In this document: positions 15,448 to 23,059 of the stretch, one piece after another
Layout: each line of letters begins with the position of its first letter
How positions within the stretch are numbered: the first letter of the stretch is position 1
DNA from: Clostridiales bacterium UBA5446
GTDB lineage: Bacteria > Bacillota > Clostridia > Oscillospirales > Oscillospiraceae
Assembly (NCBI GenBank): GCA_002427465.1
Contig: DIRC01000033.1
Coordinates: 15,127 to 38,185 of the forward strand
DNA length: 23,059 bases
Direction of reading: 5' to 3'
Position numbers and translations under genes: made by a program
Notes under the pieces: model-generated
Database searches by the model: none
What the model was told of the DNA's origin: nothing
The model's input: the letters and a program-made list of their open reading frames with translations, nothing else

Positions 15448-15509
15448 TTTAATTCAAGGATAAGCGCTGAAGCGCATCTTAAATCTAAAATAGAAATGCA
15501 TCAGAGCTA

Positions 15510-16490
15510 TCAGACGCTGAACTTGCCGAGGGTTTCAATGCATTCCTTCATAATGCTCTCGATAGCCTCACGCACGGGAATAACCTTATTTATCAGACCG
15601 ACTGTTTGGCCGGAGCAGATGGTTCCGCAGTTATCAATGTCGCCGTTCTCAAAGAACATCTCGCAGGCTTTTTTGCCGCTCATATCACCGGCAATATCCG
15701 CGAATTCGAGTCCGGCCTTTTCTCTCTCCAGCACGCTTACAGCGACCTTGCTCTTATACGCGCGCGTGGTGTTGACATAGGTGCGCAGAAGCAGTACCGT
15801 ATCCATCTCCGTGGCGTGCTCCGCCAAATGGTCTTTGACCTTGTCAAGAACCGGGCACTCCTCGGTCAACAGGAAACGCGTTCCCATATACACGCCTTCA
15901 GCGCCGAGCATCAGCGCGGCGGCCATCTGCCTGCCCGTACCGATACCGCCGGCGGTTATGACGGGAATATTCAGAGCCTCGACAAAACTGGGAGTAAGCA
16001 CCATGGTGCCAATGTCGTTTTCACCCGGATGTCCGGCACACTCAAAACCGTCTGCTACAACCATATCGCAGCCGGCGGTCTGTGCTTTAAGCGCGTGCTT
16101 TACTATGGTGCACTTATGAATCCAGATGATGCCTGCACCCTTGATCTTCGCTATCATATCTTCCTTGGGAATGCGGCCGGCCGTCTCGATGATTTTCACG
16201 TTTTCCTCTATGCATACACGGATATAGCCATCATAATCAGGCACAAAAGACGCCGGAAGAAGCGTTATATTTACTGCAAACGGCTTGTCGGTGATTTCCC
16301 GGACCTTCTTAATCTCAGCCCTCAGTTCCTCTGCGGTATAGCAGCTTGAAGACGAAAGAATTCCGAGTCCGCCCACCGCTGAAACGGCGCCGACCAGCTG
16401 TGCGCGCGAAATCCACTGCATACAGCCCTGTATAATCGGATATTCAATGCCGAGCATCTCTGTCACTCTTGTTTTTAGCTGAGCTTTCAT
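15510..16490 (-). CDS. Nitronate monooxygenase / FabK-like FMN flavoprotein
   Basis: A 326-residue TIM-barrel flavoprotein of the 2-nitropropane dioxygenase family, which also contains the FMN enoyl-ACP reductase FabK. Seen: YPIIQGCMQWIS near the N-terminus, VGGLGILSSS near residue 40, GFECAGHPG with the conserved histidine at 154, and the FMN phosphate site ITAGGIGTG near 178-186 followed by GAEGVYMGTRFL. The ATG at 16490 is preferred: GGAGG lies eight bases upstream, whereas a TTG-started extension of five residues would contain that ribosome binding site. It is the last gene of the minus-strand catabolic operon, 97 bases after a transporter. The family name does not fix the reaction. In this setting an enoyl-CoA-directed reductase is as plausible as nitronate oxidation. 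Confidence 0.82.
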   Translation of the reverse strand: MKAQLKTRVTEMLGIEYPIIQGCMQWISRAQLVGAVSAVGGLGILSSSSCYTAEELRAEIKKVREITDKPFAVNITLLPASFVPDYDGYIRVCIEENVKIIETAGRIPKEDMIAKIKGAGIIWIHKCTIVKHALKAQTAGCDMVVADGFECAGHPGENDIGTMVLTPSFVEALNIPVITAGGIGTGRQMAAALMLGAEGVYMGTRFLLTEECPVLDKVKDHLAEHATEMDTVLLLRTYVNTTRAYKSKVAVSVLEREKAGLEFADIAGDMSGKKACEMFFENGDIDNCGTICSGQTVGLINKVIPVREAIESIMKECIETLGKFSV

Positions 16491-16545
16491 AAAATTTACC
16501 TCCAAATATTGTTCACTCTCACGTATTCCTAATGCTTTGATGCCT

Positions 16546-16577
16546 GGCAGGGAATCGGCTGAGCCAAATTCCCTGCC
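16546..16577 (-). other. Intercistronic hairpin between transporter and flavoprotein genes
   Basis: GGCAGGGAAT (16546-16555) pairs perfectly with ATTCCCTGCC (16568-16577), and the loop holds a further GGC/GCC pair. Neither strand has a T-run after it, so it is probably an mRNA stability or partial-termination element reducing expression of the distal gene. Confidence 0.5.
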
Positions 16578-16587
16578 ATATGTATAA

Positions 16588-18057
16588 TTAGTATGGGAAG
16601 AACTTCAGCAAGATCGGATAGGCAATGCATAAGTAGCATATGCAGGTCCATGCGCAGAGAAGAAACCCGTATTTAGCCTGGAAGCTGACGCGTGTCCACC
16701 CGGCTCCGGATGCCAGTCCAGCGGCAGGGCAGGCGCTGGGCAGCGCGTATGCGCTGTTGCAGCCCGCGGCAACCAGCAGTGCCACGACGATGGGATTAAC
16801 GCCGGGAACGGTCAGCGCAAGGGGAACGAGAACGGCATACATCGAAGAGACCAGCGTATTTGATACGAATTGGGTCAGAATGTTGATGAATAGAATCACA
16901 ATGACTGCAAACATAACCGGACTGACCCCCGCCATAACCGGTGTCATGGTCTGGGTAATCCATGCGGTGACGCCGCAGGTCTCAAGTCCAAAGATAAAGG
17001 CGGTGCCCATAACGGCGGTCATCATGAACACGCTTCCCCAGGGTATACGGCGGCAGCAATCACGATAGTCAAGCATCGGTTTATTACCATAGCGAATCAT
17101 ACAGAGAACTGCGCAGGCAACCATCGCAGGTATGCCGGAACCCATAGCGGACATCCATTTCGCAACGCCCTTCAGCGCCGGAACGAGGCCGATAAGATCA
17201 GGGAAGCACCAGAATACGATAACTGCTCCGTAGACAAAAAGGATCGTCTTCTCTTCTTTGCTCCAGGGCTTCAGGGTTGCACGCAGAGCGTCGATATCGA
17301 GGTGGGCCATTTGGGAGACATCCGGCTTGATTATGAAGCGGAAGATCAAAATCCAGCCGATAAAGAATGCAATACCTACAATCAGGAAAATTGCAGAGAA
17401 TTGGGTGTATGTAACGGTAATGCCGAAGTCTTCGAGCAGATTAGCGAAGATGGCCGGGATCAGAATATGCGAAATGGGGGTGAATGCCATGGCTCCCTGA
17501 GCCATCCAGAATATACCGACCATGGTCGTCTCGACAAGACGGTCACCCTTCTTATAGCCGGTCATGCTGAACATCTCTTCGGCAATGGCCATAAAGAGAA
17601 CGCATATTGCGGAGCTGGTGGAAATCAGGCCCAGGAGCAAAACTGCGAGAAAGAACATAACCATGGTGCGCCAGGGTTTGCCTTTATTACTTTTGCGGGT
17701 TATAAAGAACAGCGCGAAGCGCCGGGTCAGGCCGGTGTCAGACATGACCATGTTCAGCATGAACGCGCAGACCAGGAACGGAACCATAACGTTGCCCCAG
17801 GTCTTTGCAAAGAGATCGCCGGCTTTCGCAACGCCGGTCAAACCTATAACACCTATGCACAGCAAGCTTGGCCAACCGATGTCGACCTTTATCCACAGAT
17901 AAAGGGTGGCCAGAAAGATTCCGACAACGCCCATACCGGCTTTGGTAATGGGTGCGGGTGCGGGGATGACGAACTGGAACAGGGCGTATACAACGATAAC
18001 GATGGCCATGTCACGCTTCCATTTTACGTCCGTCTTGGTAACGACTGGTTTTTCCAT
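16588..18057 (-). CDS. DASS/SLC13-type anion transporter, paralogue A
   Basis: A 489-residue polytopic membrane protein related to the DASS/SLC13 group. The second SNT motif is present (TQFVSNTLVSSMYAVLVPL near residue 400), while the first is replaced by STSSAICVLF near 150; the following loop reads ALPSACPAAGLASGAGW, with PAA where TPPN is common. It shares long matching blocks with the transporter at 19371-20849 (for example KTWGNVMVPF/ATWGNVMVPF, TPISHILIPAIF/TPISHVLIPMIF), so the two are a duplicated pair on either side of the CoA-transferase gene. AAGGAGA lies about seven bases before the ATG. It probably imports the acid activated by that transferase or exports a product; the ion and substrate are unknown. 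Confidence 0.82.
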   Translation of the reverse strand: MEKPVVTKTDVKWKRDMAIVIVVYALFQFVIPAPAPITKAGMGVVGIFLATLYLWIKVDIGWPSLLCIGVIGLTGVAKAGDLFAKTWGNVMVPFLVCAFMLNMVMSDTGLTRRFALFFITRKSNKGKPWRTMVMFFLAVLLLGLISTSSAICVLFMAIAEEMFSMTGYKKGDRLVETTMVGIFWMAQGAMAFTPISHILIPAIFANLLEDFGITVTYTQFSAIFLIVGIAFFIGWILIFRFIIKPDVSQMAHLDIDALRATLKPWSKEEKTILFVYGAVIVFWCFPDLIGLVPALKGVAKWMSAMGSGIPAMVACAVLCMIRYGNKPMLDYRDCCRRIPWGSVFMMTAVMGTAFIFGLETCGVTAWITQTMTPVMAGVSPVMFAVIVILFINILTQFVSNTLVSSMYAVLVPLALTVPGVNPIVVALLVAAGCNSAYALPSACPAAGLASGAGWTRVSFQAKYGFLLCAWTCICYLCIAYPILLKFFPY

Positions 18058-18111
18058 ATTATCTCTCCTTTTTGGCTCTTTTCTTCTCTATGTGAGCGTC
18101 TGACTGACGCC

Positions 18112-19323
18112 TCACTCCTTTTTGAAGCCGGATGACCAGGCGGCCTCTTTCTCGTCTATTTTTTCCTTGCTCCATCCGTATTTGCCAAGAATCTCGTAGT
18201 TGTGCTCACCCAGATCCGGAGCGCGGAGCATCTCCGCCGGGGTTTTGGAATACTTGATCCACGGACCTCTGGCCTTGATTGCCTTCAATTCCTTGAAGCT
18301 CGGCTGCGTGGGTATCTCTACGAGAGAGCCGCAATCCCACAGCACATGATCATTGGCTACCTCATATGTTGAGCGAATCTTGCAGCAGGCAACTCCCGCA
18401 CACTCCATGAGTTCAATGGCCTCGTCGATCTGTTCAAAAGATCTGAGCCACTCTTCAATTATCATTTCGAGGTCCTTTATGTTCTTCGCACGCAGGACCA
18501 CGCTTGCAAATCGCGGATCATCAAGCAGCTCGGGACGCCCCATGGCGCCGCACAACTTAGTCCACTGGCTGACTGTGAAAGCGGCGACGATGACACTTTG
18601 TCCATTTTTCCCGCGGTAGATGCCATAGGGCGCCATGGTGCTGTGGTGGCGCCCGGACCTGGTCGGCTTTGCGCCCAATGTTGCGGCGTTTTCAAGCGTG
18701 CTGTTGCAGCTGATCAGCCCGTCGAGCAACGACACGTCGATATATTGGCCCTCGCCGGTAAGCTGGCGGTAATACAGCGCTGTAACCATCGCGCTGTAAG
18801 CGTTGAAGCTGCCAACATAATCGCCGATGGTCACGCCCGCCTTGACGGGATCTCCGTCAGGATCGCCATTTAGATCCATCAGGCCGCTCATGCCCTGAGC
18901 GATAACGTCAAACCCGGGTTTCCCGGAATAAGCGCCCGTCTGTCCGCAGGCGGAAACGGAGCAGTAGATTATATTGGGATTTACTTTTACGACGGAGGCA
19001 TAATCCAGATTATACTTTTTCATGGTGCCGGGCCTGAAGCTCTCCAGCACTATGTCCGCATCGGCGATCATCTTAAAAAGGATTTCCTGGGACTCGGGAT
19101 CGTTCAGGGCAAGTTCGACGGACTTCTTGCCTCTGTTGAACCAGATGAACTGGAGGGATTGTCCCTCAACGCGAGGCGCGATGCCGCGGCTGTCGTCGCC
19201 AGTTACGGGGCGCTCAATCTTGATAACCTCGGCTCCCATATCCGTCAGCATACTGGCGCTGCAAGGGCCGGCCAGATTATTGCTGAAGTCTATAACACGG
19301 ATGCCTTCAAATACTTTTTTCAT
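18112..19323 (-). CDS. Class III (CaiB/BaiF, Frc-type) acyl-CoA transferase
   Basis: A 403-residue family III CoA-transferase, which moves CoA between a donor thioester and an acceptor carboxylate through an enzyme-bound anhydride. Seen: IRVIDFSNNLAGP near residue 8, GAEVIKIERP at 30-39, FNRGKKSVEL near 62, the catalytic Asp168 in TIGDYVGS (formyl-CoA transferase has Asp169) and YIDVSLLDG near 200. The C-terminal region (KYSKTPAEMLRAPDLGEHN, near residue 360) is typical. A GAGAGGA ribosome binding site lies eight bases before the ATG. It sits between two paralogous transporters and downstream of acyl-CoA dehydrogenase and isomerase genes, so it most likely activates the imported acid at no ATP cost, using a product acyl-CoA as donor. 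Confidence 0.92.
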   Translation of the reverse strand: MKKVFEGIRVIDFSNNLAGPCSASMLTDMGAEVIKIERPVTGDDSRGIAPRVEGQSLQFIWFNRGKKSVELALNDPESQEILFKMIADADIVLESFRPGTMKKYNLDYASVVKVNPNIIYCSVSACGQTGAYSGKPGFDVIAQGMSGLMDLNGDPDGDPVKAGVTIGDYVGSFNAYSAMVTALYYRQLTGEGQYIDVSLLDGLISCNSTLENAATLGAKPTRSGRHHSTMAPYGIYRGKNGQSVIVAAFTVSQWTKLCGAMGRPELLDDPRFASVVLRAKNIKDLEMIIEEWLRSFEQIDEAIELMECAGVACCKIRSTYEVANDHVLWDCGSLVEIPTQPSFKELKAIKARGPWIKYSKTPAEMLRAPDLGEHNYEILGKYGWSKEKIDEKEAAWSSGFKKE

Positions 19324-19370
19324 ATCAGCATTCCTCTCATTTCATTCAGTTGATCTTCGATCATTCCCTG

Positions 19371-20849
19371 CTATACGGGGAACATGGTACTGCAAAGGGG
19401 GTAGGCGATAAAATAGAACCCAGCCAGAGATATCAAGGCCAGCAGAAAGCCATACTTGATCTGATAGGACACCGGCGTCCACCCGCTGCCGGATGCCATG
19501 GATGCGGCGGGGCTTCCGCTTGGCAAGGCGTCGGCGATGTTCACCGCCGCGGCGATACACAGTCCCAGCGCAATAGGATTAACGTCCGACACCATCTGAG
19601 CAATAGGAATGATTACCGTATACATAGCCGCGCTGAGGGTATTCGACAAAAAGCTTGTCATTATTATGATCCCCAGCAGCGCCACAAAAACGAAGATGCT
19701 TGGGGGCAGCCCTATCATCATGGGGCCTATGTTTTCAAGCAGGAACTGCTTGATTCCGCTGCTGTCCAGCCCAAACAGGTAACCGGTTCCCATGACGGCC
19801 GCCATCATATAAACCGTGTTCCATATCACCTTTTTATTGGCGGCGTTGATGTCCAGTACCGGTTTGCCGCCCAGCTTCACCGAGGCAAGAACGCCGACGG
19901 CCACCAAGGCGGGGATTCCCTGCCCCAGCCGGCTCATACCTGTGGATATTGTTTCGAGCCCCGGAATCAATGCCAGCAGATCGGGCGCCAGCCAGAAGAA
20001 CACCAGCGTCATGAATACCGCAAGCACGACCCGTTCTTCCCGACTCATGGGCTTCTGCTCAGCCCGGATCTTTTCCGCATCCAGATTCACCAGCTTACTT
20101 ACATCAGGTTTCATCAGATATCGGAAAATCAACCAGAATGCAGCAAAGTAGTAGATTCCATAAAGCATAAACACCTTTGAGTACTGGAAGGTGGTTATGA
20201 CAATCCCGAAGTCCTGATAGATATACTCGAAAATCATGGGAATCAGCACATGGGAAATGGGAGTGTTGCACATGGCGCCCTGACAAACGAAGAATATTGA
20301 AATCATGACTATTTTGCTGAATTTATCCCCTTTCTCATAACCGCAGCTTATAAAAATCTCCTCAGCAATGGCCATATACATGATTACGATGGGAGAGCTG
20401 GTGGACACAAGCGTAATCAGCGTGATCGAAAGAAAGAACATAAACATGATGCGCCAGGGACGGCCCTTGCAGCCGGGGCGAGTGATAAACCAAAGGGCAA
20501 ACCGATGGGTCAGGCCGGTCTCCGCCATAGCGTTGTTAAGCAGAAAGCAGGCAACAACAAACGGAACCATGACATTACCCCAGGTGGCGGAGAACAGCCC
20601 GCTTGCCGAGGTGACGCCCGTCAAGCCATACATCCCCACACACAGCAGGCTGGCCCAGCCGGTGCCTACTGTAACCCAGAGAAAAATTGTGCTCAGAAAT
20701 ACACCCAGAACACCCATGCCTTCTCTGGTAATTGGGGGAGCCGGGGGCAATACAAACTGAAACAATACATAGATGACTAATGCCATCGCAATCTTTGCGA
20801 TATATCGGGGATCGGTTCTTGTGCTAGGTGAAACCGCTTTCCCTTCCAC
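19371..20849 (-). CDS. DASS/SLC13-type anion transporter, paralogue B
   Basis: A 492-residue polytopic membrane protein, paralogue of the transporter at 16588-18057. It has the same altered first motif (VSTSSPIVIMYMAIAEEIF), a retained second motif (TSFLSNTLSAAMYTVIIP) and the loop ALPSGSPAASMASGSGW. The frame is open to a TTG at 20906 and has an ATG at 20867, but I choose the GTG at 20849: AAAGGAG lies eight bases before it, and its N-terminus (VEGKAVSP) then lines up with the paralogue (MEKPVVTK). That leaves 53 bases after the acyl-CoA dehydrogenase stop. A pair of related carriers around one CoA-transferase suggests two related substrates, or separate import and export. Confidence 0.82.
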   Translation of the reverse strand: MEGKAVSPSTRTDPRYIAKIAMALVIYVLFQFVLPPAPPITREGMGVLGVFLSTIFLWVTVGTGWASLLCVGMYGLTGVTSASGLFSATWGNVMVPFVVACFLLNNAMAETGLTHRFALWFITRPGCKGRPWRIMFMFFLSITLITLVSTSSPIVIMYMAIAEEIFISCGYEKGDKFSKIVMISIFFVCQGAMCNTPISHVLIPMIFEYIYQDFGIVITTFQYSKVFMLYGIYYFAAFWLIFRYLMKPDVSKLVNLDAEKIRAEQKPMSREERVVLAVFMTLVFFWLAPDLLALIPGLETISTGMSRLGQGIPALVAVGVLASVKLGGKPVLDINAANKKVIWNTVYMMAAVMGTGYLFGLDSSGIKQFLLENIGPMMIGLPPSIFVFVALLGIIIMTSFLSNTLSAAMYTVIIPIAQMVSDVNPIALGLCIAAAVNIADALPSGSPAASMASGSGWTPVSYQIKYGFLLALISLAGFYFIAYPLCSTMFPV

Positions 20850-20902
20850 TGCGTCCACTCCTTTCATAAAGCCGGACGGAGGCAGGCCGCATTCGATGAG
20901 CC

Positions 20903-22048
20903 TCAAGTATACAGAATGTCACCTGCGATAATTTTCCTCTGAATCTGATTGGTGCCTTCAAATATCTGATATATCTTGGCGTCGCGGAAGCGCTTTTCTA
21001 CCGGATACTCCCGGCTGTAACCGTTGCCGCCCAGTATCTGAACAGCGTCGGTGCACACTTGCATACCGGCATCTGATGCGAATACCTTCGCCGCAGAGGC
21101 AAGGCGGGGATCGAATATGCCGGCGTCTGCGCATTTGCATGAGTGCCAAACCATCTGACGGGCCGCCTCAAGCTTTATATACATGTCCGCCAGAATGAAG
21201 GACACGCCCTGATTCTTGCAGATAGGCTTGCCGAAAGTGGTCCTGGTCTTCGCGTATTCAACCGCACACTCATATGCATACTGGGCGTTGCCGACGGCGC
21301 CGGCACCCGCTGTCGGACGGGTAAAGCCCAAAGCGCGCTTGACTATGTCCATGCCTTCTCCCTCGCCGCCGATCATGTTCTTAAGTGGGATGCGCACATC
21401 CTCGAAGACCACGTCGTTGGTGCAGGAGGTACGATATCCCATTTTATCCTCATGCTTTCCGATGGAGATACCGTTCGCAGTACGGGGAACTATGAAACAA
21501 GAAATGCCTTTGGCATTCAGCGCGGGGTCCTTAGTGGCAAAGAGCAGATAAAGGTCCGATACCTCGCCGTTTGAGATGAATCCCTTGCGCCCGTTAATAA
21601 TGACGTCGTTTCCATCCTTGACATACTGGGTTCGGATAGCGGCGGCGTCCGAACCGGCGTTAGGCTCGGTAAGGGTAAAGGACATGGCGCCGCCCTGGGT
21701 CAGGACATCGGCCACCAGCTTCCAGTGATACTCGTTGCCCGCAACCTTTATCGGAACCACACCCATATACGCGCCGGCAACCGTACCGGAAAAACCGGCG
21801 TCGCCGCGGGCCAACTCCTCCTTGATGAGCGCATAGGTGAAAATATCGCCGCCGGCCCCGCCGTACTTTTCCGGAATGGTGTAGGTGGTCAGGCCCATTT
21901 CAAAAGCCTCTTTATAGAGCTCATGTGGGAATGTGCCGGTGATGTCGCACTCCTTTGCCACAGGAATGATCCTTTTGTCAGCGAATTCCCTGACCATCAA
22001 CTGAATGTCTCTCTGCTCATCAGTGAGCATGTGGTAGTGGTTTTTCAT
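20903..22048 (-). CDS. Acyl-CoA dehydrogenase
   Basis: A 381-residue FAD enzyme that forms the trans-2 double bond of an acyl-CoA and passes electrons to ETF. Seen: EKYGGAGGD near residue 60, SFTLTEPNAGSDAA near 120 (FAD-binding loop), RKGFISNG near 150, RTTFGKPICKNQ near 270, QILGGNGYSREYPVEK near 338, and YQIFEGTNQIQR with the probable catalytic Glu364 in the short/medium-chain position. I start at the ATG at 22048 because AAGGAG ends six bases before it and directly abuts the ATG at 22054. The acyl group is unknown; a diacid is possible given the DASS carriers. EtfAB at 12399-14226 is the obvious electron acceptor, but the reverse reaction, enoyl-CoA reduction, cannot be excluded. Confidence 0.92.
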   Translation of the reverse strand: MKNHYHMLTDEQRDIQLMVREFADKRIIPVAKECDITGTFPHELYKEAFEMGLTTYTIPEKYGGAGGDIFTYALIKEELARGDAGFSGTVAGAYMGVVPIKVAGNEYHWKLVADVLTQGGAMSFTLTEPNAGSDAAAIRTQYVKDGNDVIINGRKGFISNGEVSDLYLLFATKDPALNAKGISCFIVPRTANGISIGKHEDKMGYRTSCTNDVVFEDVRIPLKNMIGGEGEGMDIVKRALGFTRPTAGAGAVGNAQYAYECAVEYAKTRTTFGKPICKNQGVSFILADMYIKLEAARQMVWHSCKCADAGIFDPRLASAAKVFASDAGMQVCTDAVQILGGNGYSREYPVEKRFRDAKIYQIFEGTNQIQRKIIAGDILYT

Positions 22049-22173
22049 AAGCATCTCCTTCTGAAACCTTTTTGAACTGCTATGTATTGAAAAGAATCAA
22101 ACTATGAGAGAACAAACGGGAAAAATATTGGCGTTATCAGGATAATCATTTGATTAATATGGATTATTCTTTT

Positions 22174-22962
22174 TTATTTTCCCTGAAATTTCGGCTTTCT
22201 TTTCTCAAGAAACGCAGTAACCGCTTCAACGTAATCCTCTGTCAGCTCGCACTCCCCTTGCGCGTCCACTTCGGCCTGAATTCCTTCCGCATAAGCTGCA
22301 AACTGAGCACGGTTTATCATTGTCTTAATTCCTGCATAGGATACGGACGGTCCATTGATATATTTGCAGATATATTCCCCGACCCTTTCTTCAAGTTGCT
22401 CAGCGGGAACAGCCTCAGTGAAGATCCCCCAATCGGCCGCTTCCCTTCCGCTGAAAAATCTGCCGGACATGAACAGATCCTTGGCCCTCGCGGTACCCAC
22501 GGCCCGCGTGACCAGATAAGTAGCGCCCGAGTCGGGAACAAAGCCGATATTTACAAAGGAAAACGCGCATTTGGAACACTCGGATATAATCTGGAAGTCG
22601 CAGGACATAGCCAGCGAGATTCCGGCGCCGGTTATCGCGCCCTCAATCCATGCGATGACCGGCTTCTTCACATTCAAAAGACGCAGATTGGTTTCCGCTC
22701 CCACGCGGCAAACCTGCCGTGTTCCACGAATTCCGGCGTCAATCCGGGCCTTCATGGCATTCAAGTCACCCCCCGCGCTGAAATTCCCTCCTGCACCGCG
22801 AATTACAACCGCCCGTATTTCCTCATCATAGTCACAAAGATCGAAGCAATCTCTCAGCTCATTGTGAGTATCTATATTAATGGGGTTACGCTTTTCGGGA
22901 TTGTTCAGCGTGATATATCCAACGCTGTCTTTTTTCTCAAACAAGATAAATCTGTATTCCAT
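22174..22962 (-). CDS. Crotonase-family protein, PaaG-like enoyl-CoA isomerase/hydratase
   Basis: A 262-residue crotonase-fold protein with both oxyanion-hole segments: FSAGGDL near residue 61 and IEGAITGAGISLA near 107. The two glutamates of true enoyl-CoA hydratases (GGGCELA and QPEI in the rat enzyme) are replaced by Ser116 (GAGISLA) and Phe136 (SFVNIG). Instead it has FVPDSGATYL with Asp144, the pattern of PaaG-type isomerases (VPDSGGT). Double-bond or ring isomerisation is therefore more likely than hydration. The start is the ATG at 22962: GGGAGG is five bases upstream and the fold begins at once (YRFILFEKK). The open frame runs on to the window edge, but that extension has no family resemblance. 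It is the first gene visible in the minus-strand operon; the gap of about 125 bases before the dehydrogenase is AT-rich. Confidence 0.88.
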   Translation of the reverse strand: MEYRFILFEKKDSVGYITLNNPEKRNPINIDTHNELRDCFDLCDYDEEIRAVVIRGAGGNFSAGGDLNAMKARIDAGIRGTRQVCRVGAETNLRLLNVKKPVIAWIEGAITGAGISLAMSCDFQIISECSKCAFSFVNIGFVPDSGATYLVTRAVGTARAKDLFMSGRFFSGREAADWGIFTEAVPAEQLEERVGEYICKYINGPSVSYAGIKTMINRAQFAAYAEGIQAEVDAQGECELTEDYVEAVTAFLEKRKPKFQGK

Positions 22963-22970
22963 ATGTGCCT

Positions 22971-23004
22971 CCCTGGTATCTAGATTATGTCTTTCCCTGG
23001 TATC
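22971..23004. repeat. Direct repeat of CCCTGGTATC upstream of the isomerase gene
   Basis: Two exact copies, at 22971-22980 and 22995-23004, are 24 bp apart start to start. The first begins inside the ribosome binding site region. A regulator pair-site is possible; chance is not excluded. Confidence 0.4.
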
Positions 23005-23059
23005 CCGGCTTTCGAAAAGTTGCAGTACAGCAATGCCAACTGTATCTGTCTGACGCAAT

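Noticed and set aside
20850..20906. TTG start of transporter B overlapping the acyl-CoA dehydrogenase stop
   Set aside because: No ribosome binding site serves it, and alignment with the paralogue favours the GTG at 20849.
22963..23058. N-terminal extension of the crotonase to the window edge
   Set aside because: The 32 extra residues have no family match, and a strong ribosome binding site immediately precedes the ATG at 22962.
1..23059. CRISPR arrays, tRNA/rRNA genes, transposases, toxin-antitoxin or phage-defence genes
   Set aside because: I looked for evenly spaced repeats, cloverleaf-like sequence and familiar protein motifs and found none. The accessory character here is metabolic, not mobile or defensive.

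Overview
The window looks like the chromosome of a strictly anaerobic, moderately GC-rich Clostridia-type Firmicute, possibly near Oscillospiraceae; the family is a guess. The grounds are tandem DegV proteins, strong AGGAGG-type ribosome binding sites, sigma-A promoters, a ferredoxin-dependent 2-oxoacid oxidoreductase, EtfAB and a DUF3870 protein. I see no tRNA, rRNA, CRISPR, insertion sequence or prophage gene. Nearly all of the window is carboxylic-acid catabolism.

Layout. (1) 1-2361: the end of one degV gene, a second complete degV, a bidirectional terminator, and a convergent metallo-beta-lactamase-fold hydrolase. (2) 2362-3338: a regulatory stretch with a repeated 13-mer, a clear promoter for a DUF3870 gene, then a second promoter lying on a LysR-type T-N11-A dyad, followed by a leader that contains an intrinsic terminator. 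(3) 3339-12137, plus strand: a CitT-like DASS transporter, a four-subunit 2-oxoacid:ferredoxin oxidoreductase (alpha, beta, ferredoxin, gamma), a two-subunit succinyl-CoA-synthetase-like enzyme, a D-2-hydroxyacid dehydrogenase and a second DASS transporter. (4) 12186-14226, minus strand: etfB, etfA and the decayed start of a GlcD-type flavin oxidase. (5) 14227-15422: an AT-rich divergent control region, a LysR regulator and a bidirectional terminator. (6) 15510-22962, minus strand, read from high to low coordinates: a crotonase-family isomerase/hydratase, an acyl-CoA dehydrogenase, a DASS transporter, a class III CoA-transferase, a paralogous DASS transporter and a nitronate-monooxygenase-like flavoprotein.

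How the parts could work together (inference). Block 3 holds every step needed to import a 2-hydroxy (or 2-oxo) acid, oxidise it to the 2-oxoacid (NADH), decarboxylate it oxidatively to an acyl-CoA (reduced ferredoxin), and recover the CoA bond as a nucleoside triphosphate while releasing an acid one carbon shorter. The synthetase departs from succinyl-CoA synthetase at three conserved loops, so the acid may not be succinate. Block 6 looks like a separate route: import, CoA activation by transfer, alpha,beta-desaturation, then double-bond isomerisation or hydration, with EtfAB as the likely electron carrier. The isomerase/hydratase lacks both hydratase glutamates and resembles PaaG-type isomerases. 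The most striking finds are the GlcD remnant after etfBA, the altered synthetase motifs, and four DASS transporters in under 18 kb. Substrates cannot be named from sequence alone.
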